Shown piece after piece: positions 8,504-19,000 of a stretch of DNA of 61,619 nt. The notes under the pieces are model-generated. The model was not told the origin of the DNA, did not search any database, and saw only the letters and a list, made by a program, of their open reading frames with translations. Position numbers and translations under genes: made by a program. The stretch is from assembly GCA_020426005.1 (NCBI GenBank), contig JAGQQW010000007.1:1-61619 (forward strand). Direction: 5' to 3'. This DNA is from Planctomycetota bacterium. GTDB lineage: Bacteria > Planctomycetota > UBA1135 > GCA-002748355. Positions within the stretch are counted from its first letter, which is position 1. Every line of letters starts with the position of its first letter.

Positions 8504-9154
8504 TCACCGGCGCGTGAGTAGCTCCTCGATGCACGCGACGAGACGCCGGGCGTGAGCCATCTTGTCCGCCGCCCCCAGATCGACGTCTTCGCCGCGGGCG
8601 GGAATCCAATATGCGTGACTCTCGTCCGACTCCATCGCTGCGGCCCCGTTGAGCACGATGGCGTCGAGCCCCTTGCGCGCGAGCTTGCTCCGCGCAGCAA
8701 CGAAGGCAGCGGATGCTTCTTCCGGCGTCGCCATGCTCTGCAGAGCGAAGCCGACGTGCACCCTGGCAAGGTGGCGTGCCGCGAGCTCGGCCAGGACATC
8801 GGGGTTGAGAACGAGATCGAGATGCCGGGAAACCTCGCTCTTGGCGGGTTTTCCCGCGAGTTTCCGGGCGGGGCGGAAGTCACACACCGCGGCGACACCG
8901 ATCAACGCCTCGACACCGCCACGCTCGAGAACCCGGGCCGCGTTCTCGAGCATTTCGATCGCACTGACGACGGGCAGGATTTGCGCTCCGGGAGGCGGCG
9001 AAAGCCCGACCGGCCCCTGCACGATCGTGACCTCGTGGTCCCGTGCGAGGGCCGCTTCGGCGATCGCGAAGCCCATGCGCCCGCTCGAGGCATTGGAGAG
9101 GAAGCGCACGCTGTCGAGGTGTTCGCGGGTCGGTCCCGAGGTCAGCAGCCACAT
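8504..9154 (-). CDS. coaB: Phosphopantothenate--cysteine ligase (stand-alone CoaB domain)
   Basis: CoaB joins 4'-phosphopantothenate to cysteine in coenzyme A synthesis. The 216-residue product starts MWLLTSGPTREHLDSVRFLS and continues NASSGRMG, the family's nucleotide-binding signature. It also has the middle region with VCDFRPA and a C-terminal LNGAAAMESDE segment in the place of the usual substrate-binding loop. In many bacteria CoaB is the C-terminal half of the bifunctional CoaBC protein; here only the ligase half is encoded, and no flavin-dependent decarboxylase (CoaC) is seen in the window. The ATG at 9154 lies directly before the conserved SGPTRE motif. It is on the same strand as ftsK and ends 207 bases before the ftsK ATG. 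Confidence 0.85.
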   Translation of the reverse strand: MWLLTSGPTREHLDSVRFLSNASSGRMGFAIAEAALARDHEVTIVQGPVGLSPPPGAQILPVVSAIEMLENAARVLERGGVEALIGVAAVCDFRPARKLAGKPAKSEVSRHLDLVLNPDVLAELAARHLARVHVGFALQSMATPEEASAAFVAARSKLARKGLDAIVLNGAAAMESDESHAYWIPARGEDVDLGAADKMAHARRLVACIEELLTRR

Positions 9155-9372
9155 GCTTCGAGAGTCTGACGAATGCGTACCGTTCTGTCGCGTGGGGACC
9201 TCGCGAATCGGCCTTCCAGTAGGGCTCGTGCAGATTTCGTCGACGGGGCATTGGCAGCGCGCGGCCGCGAGCCGTAGGTAGGACCTTCTCGGAACCAGTC
9301 TGACCCGCAGGCCTGGCTCCGTCGCCACCGCGCACGACCTCGTCCTCGAACTCAAAACACGCACACGTTCCG

Positions 9373-11082
9373 ATGCAGTGCCCCCCACTTCCCTGCGTGC
9401 TCGGCTTGCTCGCACTCGCCGCGTGCAGCGCCGAGACCTACCGGATGGAAGCCGACGCAGAGGTCTACCGAATCCTCGGCGAGAAGCGCGAAACGGTCTT
9501 CGGTCCCGATGCCGAGGTGCCCTTCAAGGTCGAGGCGATCGAGGACTCGCTGCGACGACGACTCCTCGGTGAACTCGAAGGCGGGGATTCCCCGCAACTG
9601 CACTTGAGCCTCGAGGATGCCCTTCGGATCGCGGCGGAAAACAGTCGCGACTTCCAGACTCAGAAAGAACGCCTCTACAACAGCGCCCTCGCGCTCACGG
9701 GGCAGCGAAATCGGTACTCGACGATCTTCTCGGGCGGCGCCACCGCCGACTCGACCGGAGTCGCGGACGAGACCGCCGACGGCAGCGCGCGCGGCGACCT
9801 CTCGGCATCCAAGATCTTGGCGAGCGGCGCTCGCGTCCTCGGTGGATTCGTCACGTCGTTCTTCCGCGTGTTCACGAGCGGCGGCGGCTGGAACACGAGC
9901 TCGCTCCTCAATCTCTCGATCACGCAGCCGATCCTCGCAGGTTTCGGACGGACCGTGACGATGGAGCCGCTGACTCAGGCAGAGCGGAACGTCGTCTACT
10001 CGGTCCGCGACTACGAGCGCTTCCGTCGCACGTTCGCGGTCACGATCCTCGAGGAGTACATGTCCATCCTCGAGCAGGGCAACAACCTCGAGAACCAGCG
10101 CGCCAACTTCGAGAACCTCAAGCTCAACAAGACACGGCAGGAAGCGCTCTCCAAGGCTGGTCGCACACCGAAGTTCGAAGTCGACCAGGCGGAGCAACAG
10201 GAATTCTCGGCGCAGGACCGCGTGATCAACGCGCAAGCGCAACTCGCGACCCTGATCGACCGCTTCAAGATTCGCCTCGGACTCCCGATGGCGGTCGAGC
10301 TCGAACTCGACGCGGGCGTGTTGAAGCGACTCAGTAACCTCGGTGTGCACGAACTCGGCCTCGCCGAGTCCGAGGCCCTCGAGATCGCCTTCGGGCGTCG
10401 CCTCGATTGGCAGAACATCCAGGGCTCGCTCGTCGACGCGCAGCGCCAGATCGGCATCACCGCCAACGCGTTGCAGGCAGGCCTCGATCTCACCGCAGCG
10501 ATCGACGTCCCCAACGAGGACACCAAGAAGCCGTTCGTCTTCGATTGGAAGAATTACGAATGGGCGGTCGGCCTGAATCTGGATCTGCCGTTCAACCGCG
10601 TCCCGCAGCGCAACGTCTACCGTCAAGCGATCATCGCGCGCGCCGCGGCGTCGCGAGCCTGCGACGAACTCGAAGACAACATCAAAGCCTCGATCCGACG
10701 CGCATTGCGCGATGTCGGCGCGAGTTGGCGAAGCTACCAGATCCAAAAGAAGGCGTTCGAACTCGCCACGGAACGCGTCAACAGCACGAGCAAGCTGATC
10801 GAAGCAGGCCGCGCGACGACGCGTGACTACCTCGAGTCCGAGTCCGCCCGGCTCCAATCGCAGAATGCGGTGACGAGCGCCCTGGTAGACTACGTCGTCA
10901 ACAAGCTCAGGCTACTTCGCGACCTCGAACTCCTCGACGTAGGCACCGAAGGCCTGGAGATCGACTTCGCAGGCCTCGAACGCTGGACGGTTCGAGACAC
11001 GTCCGAGGAAAAAGCGCCGGAGTCCGGCGAACCCAGAGCCCCCGAGGCGGATCGGCCCGACGTCGATCGGAAAGAGAAATGA
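9373..11082 (+). CDS. TolC-family outer membrane efflux lipoprotein
   Basis: This is the predicted outer-membrane channel of an export system. The 569-residue protein has a short lipoprotein signal ending LALAAC (lipidated Cys18). It then carries the two-fold repeated helical and beta-strand pattern of outer membrane efflux proteins, with long amphipathic helices (around 190-290 and 410-500) and a beta strand segment, NLSITQPILAGFG. It is somewhat longer than the usual 450-500 residues, owing to an N-terminal charged section of about 60 residues before the family domain (HLSLEDALRIAAENS). Its 3' end overlaps the adaptor start by four bases (ATGA), so the four genes from 9373 to 15230 form one operon. 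No clear Shine-Dalgarno sequence precedes the ATG. Confidence 0.85.
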   Translation: MQCPPLPCVLGLLALAACSAETYRMEADAEVYRILGEKRETVFGPDAEVPFKVEAIEDSLRRRLLGELEGGDSPQLHLSLEDALRIAAENSRDFQTQKERLYNSALALTGQRNRYSTIFSGGATADSTGVADETADGSARGDLSASKILASGARVLGGFVTSFFRVFTSGGGWNTSSLLNLSITQPILAGFGRTVTMEPLTQAERNVVYSVRDYERFRRTFAVTILEEYMSILEQGNNLENQRANFENLKLNKTRQEALSKAGRTPKFEVDQAEQQEFSAQDRVINAQAQLATLIDRFKIRLGLPMAVELELDAGVLKRLSNLGVHELGLAESEALEIAFGRRLDWQNIQGSLVDAQRQIGITANALQAGLDLTAAIDVPNEDTKKPFVFDWKNYEWAVGLNLDLPFNRVPQRNVYRQAIIARAAASRACDELEDNIKASIRRALRDVGASWRSYQIQKKAFELATERVNSTSKLIEAGRATTRDYLESESARLQSQNAVTSALVDYVVNKLRLLRDLELLDVGTEGLEIDFAGLERWTVRDTSEEKAPESGEPRAPEADRPDVDRKEK

Positions 11083-13211
11083 AAGCGAGCACCATAGGTC
11101 TGTCTCTGATCGTCGTCCTCGGCGGTGGTTGGTTCGTATGGTCGAAGTTCCTCAAGAACCCGGCCGCCGAAGCGTCGAGCGCTTCGCTGATGACCGTCGA
11201 ACCCGGCACGCTGCGTGTCGAAGTCACGACGTCGGCGACCGTCTACGCGTCGAAGTCCGAAGTCGTTCGATGCAATGTCGAGGGACGCACGACGATCCTC
11301 TGGCTCGCCGAAGAGGGTAGGACCGTCAAGAAGGGTGAGAAGGTCGCCGATCTCGACGTCTCGTCGATTCGCGATCGTTCGGAGACGCAAGCGATCTCGG
11401 TCTCGCGCGCCAAAGCCGCACTCATCACGGCCGAGAAGAACCTCGAGATCCAGAAGAACCAGAACGCCTCGGACATCGAAGCAGCACGCAACGAAGTCCT
11501 CTTCGCGCAGCTCGAACTCGAGAAGTTCTTGGGGCGAGAAGAAATGCGACGTCGCGGCGACGTCCCTTCCGAAATCCTGAGCGAGGTGGACACAGCGTCC
11601 GCGAACAACTCGCCGTCACCGACCGAAGCCAGCAGTCAAGCAGGCGAAACCGGAAACACGACGATGGGCGTGCGACTGCAAGAGCTCGTTGCTGCGCGCG
11701 CCGACATCGAGATCGCCCAAGAGGAAGTCAAGCGCGCGCAGAACCGTCTGCGCTGGACGAAGGAGCTCTGGGAGAGCAAGTACGTCACCGACCAGGATCT
11801 AGAAGCCGATGAGCTGTCGCTCAAGAAGGCCGACAAGCAACTGACCCTCGCGCAGAACAAGCTCCACATCCTCGACCGTTACACGCTGCTCAAGACCGAA
11901 CGCGAACTCGTCGCAAAGGTCAAGGAAGCACAGGCCGAAGAGCGCCGCACCGAGCTCCGCTGCGAGGCGCGCATCGCGCAGGAAGAAGCCGATCTCAACT
12001 CCAAGAAGCAGGAGTTCGAACTCGAACAAGCCAAGTTCGACAAGTTCAAGGAACAGATCGCTTACGGCACGCTCTACGCACCGGGCGACGGCCTGATCGT
12101 CTATGCGACCGTCGGCGATCGTCGCCGGCAGGAGCCGATCGACCTCGGCACCGAAGTCCGGGAAGGGCAGGAGATCATCAAGCTGCCCGACGTCACGACG
12201 ATGCGTCTGCGCGCGAGCGTTCCCGAGTCGGTCGTGTCGAAAGTCGAGGAAGGACAGCGCGTCGAGATCAAGGTCCAGACCGTGCAGGACAAGATCTTCT
12301 ACGGCGAGATCACGAGAGTCGCGAAGGTGCACGACTCGTCCAACTCGTGGTTCAGCGACACCAAGGAATACCGCACCGACATCTCGATCTTCGGTTCGCA
12401 TCCCGAACTCCGCGAAGGCGTCTCCGCAACGGCGATGATCAAAGTCGCCGACCTCGAGAACGTGCTCACGGTCCCGGTCCACGCCATCCAACGCGCAGGC
12501 CAGGTGCTCTACGTCTGGGTCCAGACCGACAGCGGACCGGTCGAACGGATCATCGAGAAAGGCCTGTCGAACGAACGCCGCGTCGAAATCAAGAGTGGCC
12601 TGACCGCGGGCGACAAGGTCTGGCTGTCGACGCCACCGGGCGTGAAGCGACCGCTGTTCGAGAAGGAGAACGCGGAGATCCAAGCGAAGGAACAAGAGCG
12701 CAAGGAGCGCGCCATCGAATCGGCCGCGCAACGGCGCTCCTCGTCGGGTGGCCCGTCGTCGGGCGCCACGGAGGGTGGCGCTCCGACGAATCGTTCCCCC
12801 GGCGGAGCCGGACCGGGCAGCAACGCGAGCGGTGCCGGCGGACGGCCGGGCGGAAGCGGTGGCGCGAACGACGAAGAACGGCAGGCGCGCCGCCAACGCA
12901 TGACCGCGTTCGTGGAAGAGGTCAAAGCACGCTTCCCCGAGGACGCTGGAAAGCTCGAGAGCATCATGAGCCTGTTCCGTGACGCCGAGCTCCGCGCGAA
13001 GATCGACGCCGACCCGGTCCTGGGCCCGAAGTTGCGCGAGATGATGCAGGGCATGGGCAACCGCGGCCGCCGAGGCGGGCAAGGTTCCGGCGGACCCGGC
13101 GCAGCCGGTGATGGTCAGGCGCCTGGTGGTGACGGCTCCGGTCGCCCGCGACGAGGTGGCAACGGCGGCAGCTTCGGCGGTGGTAACCGAGGCGCAGGAC
13201 GCGATGGCTGA
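11079..13211 (+). CDS. MacA/HlyD-type periplasmic adaptor with Gly/Arg-rich C-terminal extension
   Basis: This is the predicted adaptor linking the MacB-type transporter to the TolC-like channel. The 710-residue protein has one N-terminal membrane anchor (about 7-24), a split lipoyl domain (TLRVEVTTSATVYASK near 45; GTLYAPGDGLIVYATVGD near 335), a very long coiled-coil hairpin between them, then beta-barrel and membrane-proximal domains (about 375-540). From about 545 it adds a non-family extension: charged helix, Gly/Ser-rich stretch, a predicted helical segment (MTAFVEEVKARFPEDAGKLE) and a Gly/Arg-rich tail to the end. Ordinary adaptors are around 370-450 residues. It overlaps both neighbours: ATGA with the channel gene and eight bases with the ATPase gene. 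Confidence 0.85.
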   Translation: MKASTIGLSLIVVLGGGWFVWSKFLKNPAAEASSASLMTVEPGTLRVEVTTSATVYASKSEVVRCNVEGRTTILWLAEEGRTVKKGEKVADLDVSSIRDRSETQAISVSRAKAALITAEKNLEIQKNQNASDIEAARNEVLFAQLELEKFLGREEMRRRGDVPSEILSEVDTASANNSPSPTEASSQAGETGNTTMGVRLQELVAARADIEIAQEEVKRAQNRLRWTKELWESKYVTDQDLEADELSLKKADKQLTLAQNKLHILDRYTLLKTERELVAKVKEAQAEERRTELRCEARIAQEEADLNSKKQEFELEQAKFDKFKEQIAYGTLYAPGDGLIVYATVGDRRRQEPIDLGTEVREGQEIIKLPDVTTMRLRASVPESVVSKVEEGQRVEIKVQTVQDKIFYGEITRVAKVHDSSNSWFSDTKEYRTDISIFGSHPELREGVSATAMIKVADLENVLTVPVHAIQRAGQVLYVWVQTDSGPVERIIEKGLSNERRVEIKSGLTAGDKVWLSTPPGVKRPLFEKENAEIQAKEQERKERAIESAAQRRSSSGGPSSGATEGGAPTNRSPGGAGPGSNASGAGGRPGGSGGANDEERQARRQRMTAFVEEVKARFPEDAGKLESIMSLFRDAELRAKIDADPVLGPKLREMMQGMGNRGRRGGQGSGGPGAAGDGQAPGGDGSGRPRRGGNGGSFGGGNRGAGRDG

Positions 13212-13959
13212 TCCGAAGTCCGGCGACACGCCGAGCAGCGACATCCTCGTCCGGCTCGACAAAGTCGAACGCCACTACGTCATGGGGCAAACCGTCGTCC
13301 GGGCGCTCGATGGTGTCGATCTCGAGATCAAGCGCGGCGAGTATTGGGCGATCGTCGGCCGTTCGGGCTCCGGCAAGTCGACGTTGCTCAACCTGCTCGG
13401 TTGTCTCGATCGCCCGACCGGTGGGCATTACTACCTCGGTGGCACGTCGGTCGGCGAACTCGATGACGACGAGATCAGCGAGATCCGCGGACAGCGCATC
13501 GGGTTCATCTTCCAGTCGTTCAATCTGATTCCACAGTTGACCGTGCTCGAGAACCTCGAGGTGCCGCTCTTCTATCAGGACATCGATCCGGCATACGCCC
13601 GGCAGCGCGCTGTCGACCTCGCGACCAAGGTCGGACTCGGCGAACGGCTCGACCACCGTCCCCTCGAACTCAGCGGTGGACAGCAGCAGCGCGTGGCGAT
13701 CGCACGCGCGCTGATGAACGACCCTCTGATCCTGCTCGCCGACGAAGCGACCGGGAACCTCGACTCGCGCACCGAACAAGAGATCCTCGCGCTCCTCGAC
13801 GAGCTCCACTCCGAAGGGAAGACGATCATCATGGTCACGCACGGGCAGACCGTCGCGGATCGCGCGCGACGCGTGCTCTACCTCCGTGACGGCAAGGTCG
13901 AGCAGATCGTCAAGAATCGAGAGTCCGCAATCCACGAAGACGCGGTGCTCGAACAATGA
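13204..13959 (+). CDS. MacB-type ABC transporter ATP-binding protein
   Basis: This cytosolic ATPase subunit (251 residues) powers the export complex made with the adjacent permease. Walker A is GRSGSGKST (52-60), the signature LSGGQQQ begins near 156, and Walker B is LILLADE with catalytic Glu181, followed by the D-loop SRTEQ region and the H-loop VTHGQ. The sequence belongs to the MacB/LolD subgroup (RALDGVDLEIKRGEY, FIFQSFNLIPQLT). I chose the ATG at 13204, which overlaps the adaptor stop by eight bases and gives normal subunit length; a longer frame upstream would duplicate adaptor coding sequence. The stop overlaps the permease ATG (ATGA). Confidence 0.93.
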   Translation: MADPKSGDTPSSDILVRLDKVERHYVMGQTVVRALDGVDLEIKRGEYWAIVGRSGSGKSTLLNLLGCLDRPTGGHYYLGGTSVGELDDDEISEIRGQRIGFIFQSFNLIPQLTVLENLEVPLFYQDIDPAYARQRAVDLATKVGLGERLDHRPLELSGGQQQRVAIARALMNDPLILLADEATGNLDSRTEQEILALLDELHSEGKTIIMVTHGQTVADRARRVLYLRDGKVEQIVKNRESAIHEDAVLEQ

Positions 13960-15230
13960 TCCGCGGCTCGACACTCCGCACCGTCCGACTCGGCGTCAAG
14001 AATCTGATGCTGCACCCGCTGCGGTCGTTCTTGACGACGCTCGGGATCACGATCGGCGTCGCCGCGGTCATCTGCATGCTCGCAGTCGGCGAAGGCGCGA
14101 GCTACGAAGCGCAGCAGAAGATCAAAGCGCTCGGCTCCAACAACATCCTGCTGCGCTCGGTCAAACCCGCCGAACTCGAGACACAGCAACAGAGCTCGAT
14201 GGCGCCGCAGCGGTACGGTCTCGAGTACGAAGAGGTCGAGATCCTCCGCGAGACGATGCCGGCGGTGCGTGTCGTCGTGCCGGTGCGAGAACTCAACAAG
14301 TCGGCCGCGTACGGCGAGTTCCAGGTCAACGTGCCGATCTACGGCACGACCGAGCAGTGGATGGCCGTCAGTGGCGTCAAGCTCTACGAAGGGCGCTTCC
14401 TCGTCGAAGCGGACAGCCGCTACTCCCTCAACGTATGTGTCCTCGGAACACACACCGCGGGTGAACTCTTCCCGTTCGAGAATCCGATCGGTGCGGACAT
14501 CCTCATCGCCAAGAAGAGCTTCCGCGTCGTCGGGATCTACGGACCGCGTGACGACAGTGAATCCGGCGCACTCGCTGCGGATGGCATCGTGATCCCGATC
14601 GAGAGTGCGCGCGAGTATTTCGGCGAGCTCGAGATTCGGACTTCCGCGGGGTCGCGGGAGTTCAAGATGGTGCAACTCCAGGAGATCAAGGTTCAGATCG
14701 AAGGCGAGGGCGACAAGCTCGAAGACAACGTCGTCGCTACGGCAGCATCGATTCGTCAGCTACTGACGCTGCTGCACGACCAACCCGACTACGTCATCGA
14801 CGTCCCACTCGAGAAGCTCCAAGCCGCGAAGGAGCAGGCGCAGATCTGGCAGATCTTCCTCGGCGTAATCGCTTCGATGGCCCTCGTCGTCGCCGGGATC
14901 GGGATCATGAACGTCATGCTCGCGACCGTGACCGAGCGCACGCGCGAGATCGGTATCCGTCGTGCGCTCGGGGCAAAACGCGGACACATCATCTCGCAGT
15001 TCCTCGTCGAGACGGTCGTGTTGTCGTGCGCCGGGGGACTTCTCGGTGTCGCGCTCGGGATTGCCGCGCCCATGATCGTCGAAGCCGCCTCGGGCATGAA
15101 GGCGATCTTCGTTCCGAGCTTCGCGGTTCTCGCGTTCACGATCTCCGCTGGCGTCGGTGTCCTCTTCGGGATCTATCCGGCATGGCGTGCCGCGCAGATG
15201 GACCCGGTCGAAGCCCTGCGACACGAGTAA
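13956..15230 (+). CDS. MacB-type ABC transporter permease
   Basis: The permease (424 residues) has the MacB layout. There is an N-terminal membrane helix (about 24-44, in HPLRSFLTTLGITIGVAAV), a large periplasmic MacB_PCD domain (about 50-285), and a C-terminal FtsX domain with three helices (about 293-318, 343-370, 383-408). The conserved ERTREIGIRRALGA segment lies between the first two C-terminal helices, and PVEALRHE ends the protein. These transporters act as mechanical pumps on periplasmic substrates, passing them through adaptor and channel. It is the last gene of the operon. A terminator-like hairpin lies 297 bases beyond its stop. The substrate cannot be told from sequence; peptides, lipids or macrolide-like compounds are typical for the family. 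Confidence 0.92.
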   Translation: MIRGSTLRTVRLGVKNLMLHPLRSFLTTLGITIGVAAVICMLAVGEGASYEAQQKIKALGSNNILLRSVKPAELETQQQSSMAPQRYGLEYEEVEILRETMPAVRVVVPVRELNKSAAYGEFQVNVPIYGTTEQWMAVSGVKLYEGRFLVEADSRYSLNVCVLGTHTAGELFPFENPIGADILIAKKSFRVVGIYGPRDDSESGALAADGIVIPIESAREYFGELEIRTSAGSREFKMVQLQEIKVQIEGEGDKLEDNVVATAASIRQLLTLLHDQPDYVIDVPLEKLQAAKEQAQIWQIFLGVIASMALVVAGIGIMNVMLATVTERTREIGIRRALGAKRGHIISQFLVETVVLSCAGGLLGVALGIAAPMIVEAASGMKAIFVPSFAVLAFTISAGVGVLFGIYPAWRAAQMDPVEALRHE

Positions 15231-15526
15231 CGAACGAACCGACGGCCCGCGTCCGTCGTTCGTCGCCTCGTCATGTGGATCCACGTCCTCCCAACGCTGC
15301 AATTCGAAGGGAACAAAGCCCTCGGGCTCCACGTCCGAGAACGATGTCAGGGTTCTCGGTCCAATCCCGTAACGGGAACCCTCGATACGAAGGCGTCGCA
15401 TGCACGTCCGTTCGATCGCGCGACAAGGAGTCTCGCGAAAGTTTCGGTTTTGTGGCGAGACGCGACGTATGGTTCTCCGCTCGAAGTCGCGGCCGTGGCT
15501 TCGAGCAACAAGCCAAAGCGAGTACA

Positions 15527-15569
15527 CCGACGCGTCACTGTCCTGCACGGTGGCGCGTCGGGCTTTTTT
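15527..15569 (+). terminator. Intrinsic terminator, plus strand
   Basis: Stem CCGACGCG (15527-15534) and CGCGTCGG (15554-15561), extended by further pairing inside, is followed by GC and six T (15564-15569). It is a good rho-independent terminator for transcripts from the left, most likely the export operon ending at 15230. Confidence 0.65.
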
Positions 15570-15612
15570 CCGCCGGCGTGACGACGCGGTTACGGGAACA
15601 AAGCGGGCGTAC

Positions 15613-15646
15613 AAAAAAGCCCGAGGGCTCACGCCGTGCCCCCGAG
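15613..15646 (-). terminator. Possible intrinsic terminator, minus strand
   Basis: Read on the minus strand, a G-rich arm (CGGGGGCAC) pairs imperfectly with GTG-AG-CCCTCG and is followed by GGC and six T (15618 down to 15613). It faces the plus-strand terminator. The 12-base sequences TCGGGCTTTTTT (15558-15569) and its exact complement (15613-15624) form an inverted pair. It implies a minus-strand transcript arriving from the right, for which no gene was recognised. Confidence 0.4.
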
Positions 15647-16059
15647 GTGATGAACACCGTGCTCAGCACCTCTCGACGTGAACCCTCGTGCGAGTTCGTT
15701 CTGGCCTGTGTCGCATCTGCGTGACCCGACTCGCGTCGGCTCGGATTCGCTGCGACAGCTGACCCTCGACAGATTGTCATGGTCCGCGTTCACGGACAGA
15801 TGGCTTTAGATGGCGCTCACCGGTGAGTTTCGCCGTGCTCCCGACTTTTTTTTACAAAGAGCACGGAACCGCGAAGGCTTTCCGTGCCTCGGCTTCACAA
15901 ACCACTCTTCCGCAAGGACTTGCGAGCTTCGCCTCGACACCCGCCTCGCCGTTTCCCGATATCGAGAATACGGGAGCGCCCCCACTGCGACCGAGTCGCG
16001 GATCCGGACTCAGGAGTCCTGGCCCCTCAGCCCGATAGGAAGGGAACTTCGAGGTGGTC

Positions 16060-19000
16060 ATGGCCGAACTCCCCAGCAGTATTCGTGTTCCGGTCGCAGA
16101 AGACTTGCGCCCCTACTTCGTGCTCGAGGTCGAATCCGAACTCGAAGGCGCGACGAGCCGCTTCGGTGGCTGGTGGGCCGCGGTTTGGTCGAGCTCGATC
16201 CCGTGCATGCAACTCGGTGTCGGCGACGGCTACCCCGTCGGACGCGCCATCGCAGTCGAAGACGACGGCGAGCGGAGCGTGCGCACCGAACTCCTCGCCA
16301 ACGCGGCGTTCTTCGTGACGACCAGGGAGTCGTCTCTTACCACCGCGCGCGAAGTCGGGGTGCAGACGCTCTTCGTGCCCGACGGCGAACCGAGAGTGGA
16401 TCCGCTTCCGGAAGCCGCCACGGGATTCGATCGGTGTCGAATCCTCAGGGCGCACACGTCGTTTCGTCGTGACCTGCTGCTCCAGGACGTCCAGCGTGAG
16501 TTCGAACGACTCGCGCCCGGCATCCTCCGACGCGATCTCGGCGAGAGCGCACGCTGTCGCGAACGCCTTCGACACTACCTGGGCGGCAAGCTCGCCGATC
16601 TCGGTCACGGCGGATGCAAAATCCTCCCGGATGCTGTCGGTGTCGACTTCTTCAAGTACGACGCCGACGACTGGATCGGGGACGTACGCGATCTCTACTT
16701 CTTCGGCGACCAGAGCTTCGACGCGGTCTACTCGTCGCATTGCCTCGAGGATCTCTGGGACCCCCGGCAAGCGCTCGAAGAGTGGTCCCGAATCCTGCGC
16801 ATCGGCGGGCATCTGAGCCTGTATCTCCCGCTTCGCGACTTCTACCCCAACGTCGGCACCGAGGGTGCGAATCCCGGCCACAAGGACGATTACGTCCCAG
16901 AGGATGTCGAAGGGTTCGCGAAGGACCTCGGCAATCTCGACGTCGTTCGCTCCGAGCGCTTCGAGGACGAAGACAGCTTCGAAGTGATCCTGCGCAAACG
17001 AGCAGGGAGGTCGTTCTACTTGCCGACTGGCAACTTCGGGCCGGTTGCGGGCACCACGGGTTCGGCATCCCCTTCCGGCGAACTACCGAAGGTGTCCGTG
17101 TTGATCGTCGAAAACGTCGATTCCAACGACGAACTCGCGGCACGGCGCCTGCGCACGACCATCGCGTGCGCCGAGCAATCCCTTGAAGGAGTGCCGCACG
17201 AAACACTCGTACTCGTGCGCACCCGCCATGCAATCGACGACCGGGCGAGTCTCGGCGAACTCGCGATCCTGCACGAGAACGTGAGGATCATCGAGGATCG
17301 CACACCGATGACCTATCCGGGCCGCGTCGCGCTCCTCGCGAAACAAGCACGCGCCGAGTTCTCGATTCACTTGCTGCCTGGGACCGTCCCCATCGGCAGC
17401 GCGTTGGAGCACCTTTTCGCCGCTGCGAGCAGTGGTGGAGGGTTCGCTTCTGCACGTGCGATCGGGATCGACGGCACGGAGCGCTCTCGCCAGGACGCGG
17501 TCGCCGCCGCTTCGTGCGTGGCCACACGCACGCTCGTGGACGACGCATTCGCGGGTTCGGCCTATCACACGCCGCTCGTGTTCGAAGCCCTGCTCCAGGA
17601 GCACGAGGCTGCGAGTTGCGCCACCAACGCTTGGGTCCTCACCGGCGGCATTCCGTCGATCCCCGACGCTGGCCGCGGCTATGGACAGCTCGCATTCGAT
17701 CGGTCTCTACTCGCGCGCCGCCTACCGGCGCGCCGGGGCGAGGATTCCCGCCATTCGGGGCAGCGGGTTCTCTTCGTATGCCTGCGAACGTTCGGCGACG
17801 CGATCTTGTCGACGATCGCACTCGACGCTCTCGCAAGGGAACACCCGAACGACCGGATCGACGTCCTCACCGAAGCGAGCAACGCCTGGATCTATGCGTC
17901 GCACGAACGCGTCGCACGCGTCGTGACCTGCCCACCCGCAGCCGAACGAGTCTCCGAAGAACTCGCGATCCATCGTGCACTGTTCGGCTGCGCCCCTCGA
18001 AGCGGCCAGGAACGATGCGAGTACGACCGCTTCGTCCTCTGTTCTCCGAGGCTCGACAATGCTAGCTACTGCGATGCCGGAGGGATGCGACTCGCGTCGT
18101 ATTACGCAGCTCAGGCAGGCGTCCGCACTTCTCGAGGGATCCCCGTGATCCGGGTCCCCGAAGACGCCACCCGCGAAAGCGACAGACTGCGCGCACGCCT
18201 CTTGCACGGCGCCCCGTACGCCGTCTTGCATACCACGGCAGGCTGGGATTCCAAGTCGCTGACACCTCCGCAAGCCATCCAGATCGTCGACAGACTCGCG
18301 TCGCATGGGCTTCCGGTCATCGTCGTCGGCGGACCCGACGAGCACGTCGACCATCCTAAGGCCATCAATCTCGCGGGCACCGTCCCCGCACCGACCAGCG
18401 CGGCACTCATCGCCGGCGCTACCTGCTACGTCGGGCCAGACTCGGGATGCCTGCATCTGGCATCGACGTTCGGGGTGCCTTCGCTCGCACTCTTCGCGGG
18501 CTCCCATCCGTGGATCGCACCGCCCCTCGCCGCGGGCAGCACGTCGCTGCTTTCGTTCACGAGCTGCGTGCGCCCCTGCGGTCGATCGTGTCGGGACAAG
18601 ACCTGCGACATGCGTGGCATTACCCGCGATCAACTCGAAACCGAAATCGACGCGCTCGTGCAGCGGGCGATGCACGGAGATCCACCGGCATGGGATACGG
18701 CGACCCACCGGGTCATGTGTGATGGAACCGAGGTGACGTGGATCGACGGACGAGACGGCCCAGAACGTCTCGAGGCGACAGCCTGCGCTGGCAATGTCGT
18801 CGACCTCGCCACCAACGGCACTCGCAGCGTCCACTCTGCGAACCAGTTCGCGCAGCTCGATGCGATCACGCTCGGTGAGCCCGCTACAGAGTTGCAGCGG
18901 ATCCGCAGCGCGTTGGTCGAATCCGAGACTCCCGCGCGGTATGCGGTTCACCACAGCCCGCAGCTCGAAGCGATCCTTGCCAGACTGGATCGCCGCACGC

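Larger units (their letters stand above)
15231..16053. other. 823-base stretch without a convincing gene, rich in inverted repeats
   Basis: No reading frame here has family resemblance or a good start. The stretch contains AGGGTTC/GAACCCT arms (15349-15355, 15376-15382) enclosing a small CCCG/CGGG hairpin, two facing terminator-like structures (listed separately), the perfect palindrome CTCACCGGTGAG (15816-15827), and CCGTGCTC/GAGCACGG arms (15833-15840, 15859-15866) with a run of eight T in the loop. It may hold a small RNA and the leader and promoter of the gene at 16060, but I could not match any known RNA family. Confidence 0.5.

Noticed and set aside
9352-10857. 501-codon minus-strand frame
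   Set aside because: It is antisense to the TolC-like gene; the plus strand has a lipobox, family pattern and overlap with the next gene.
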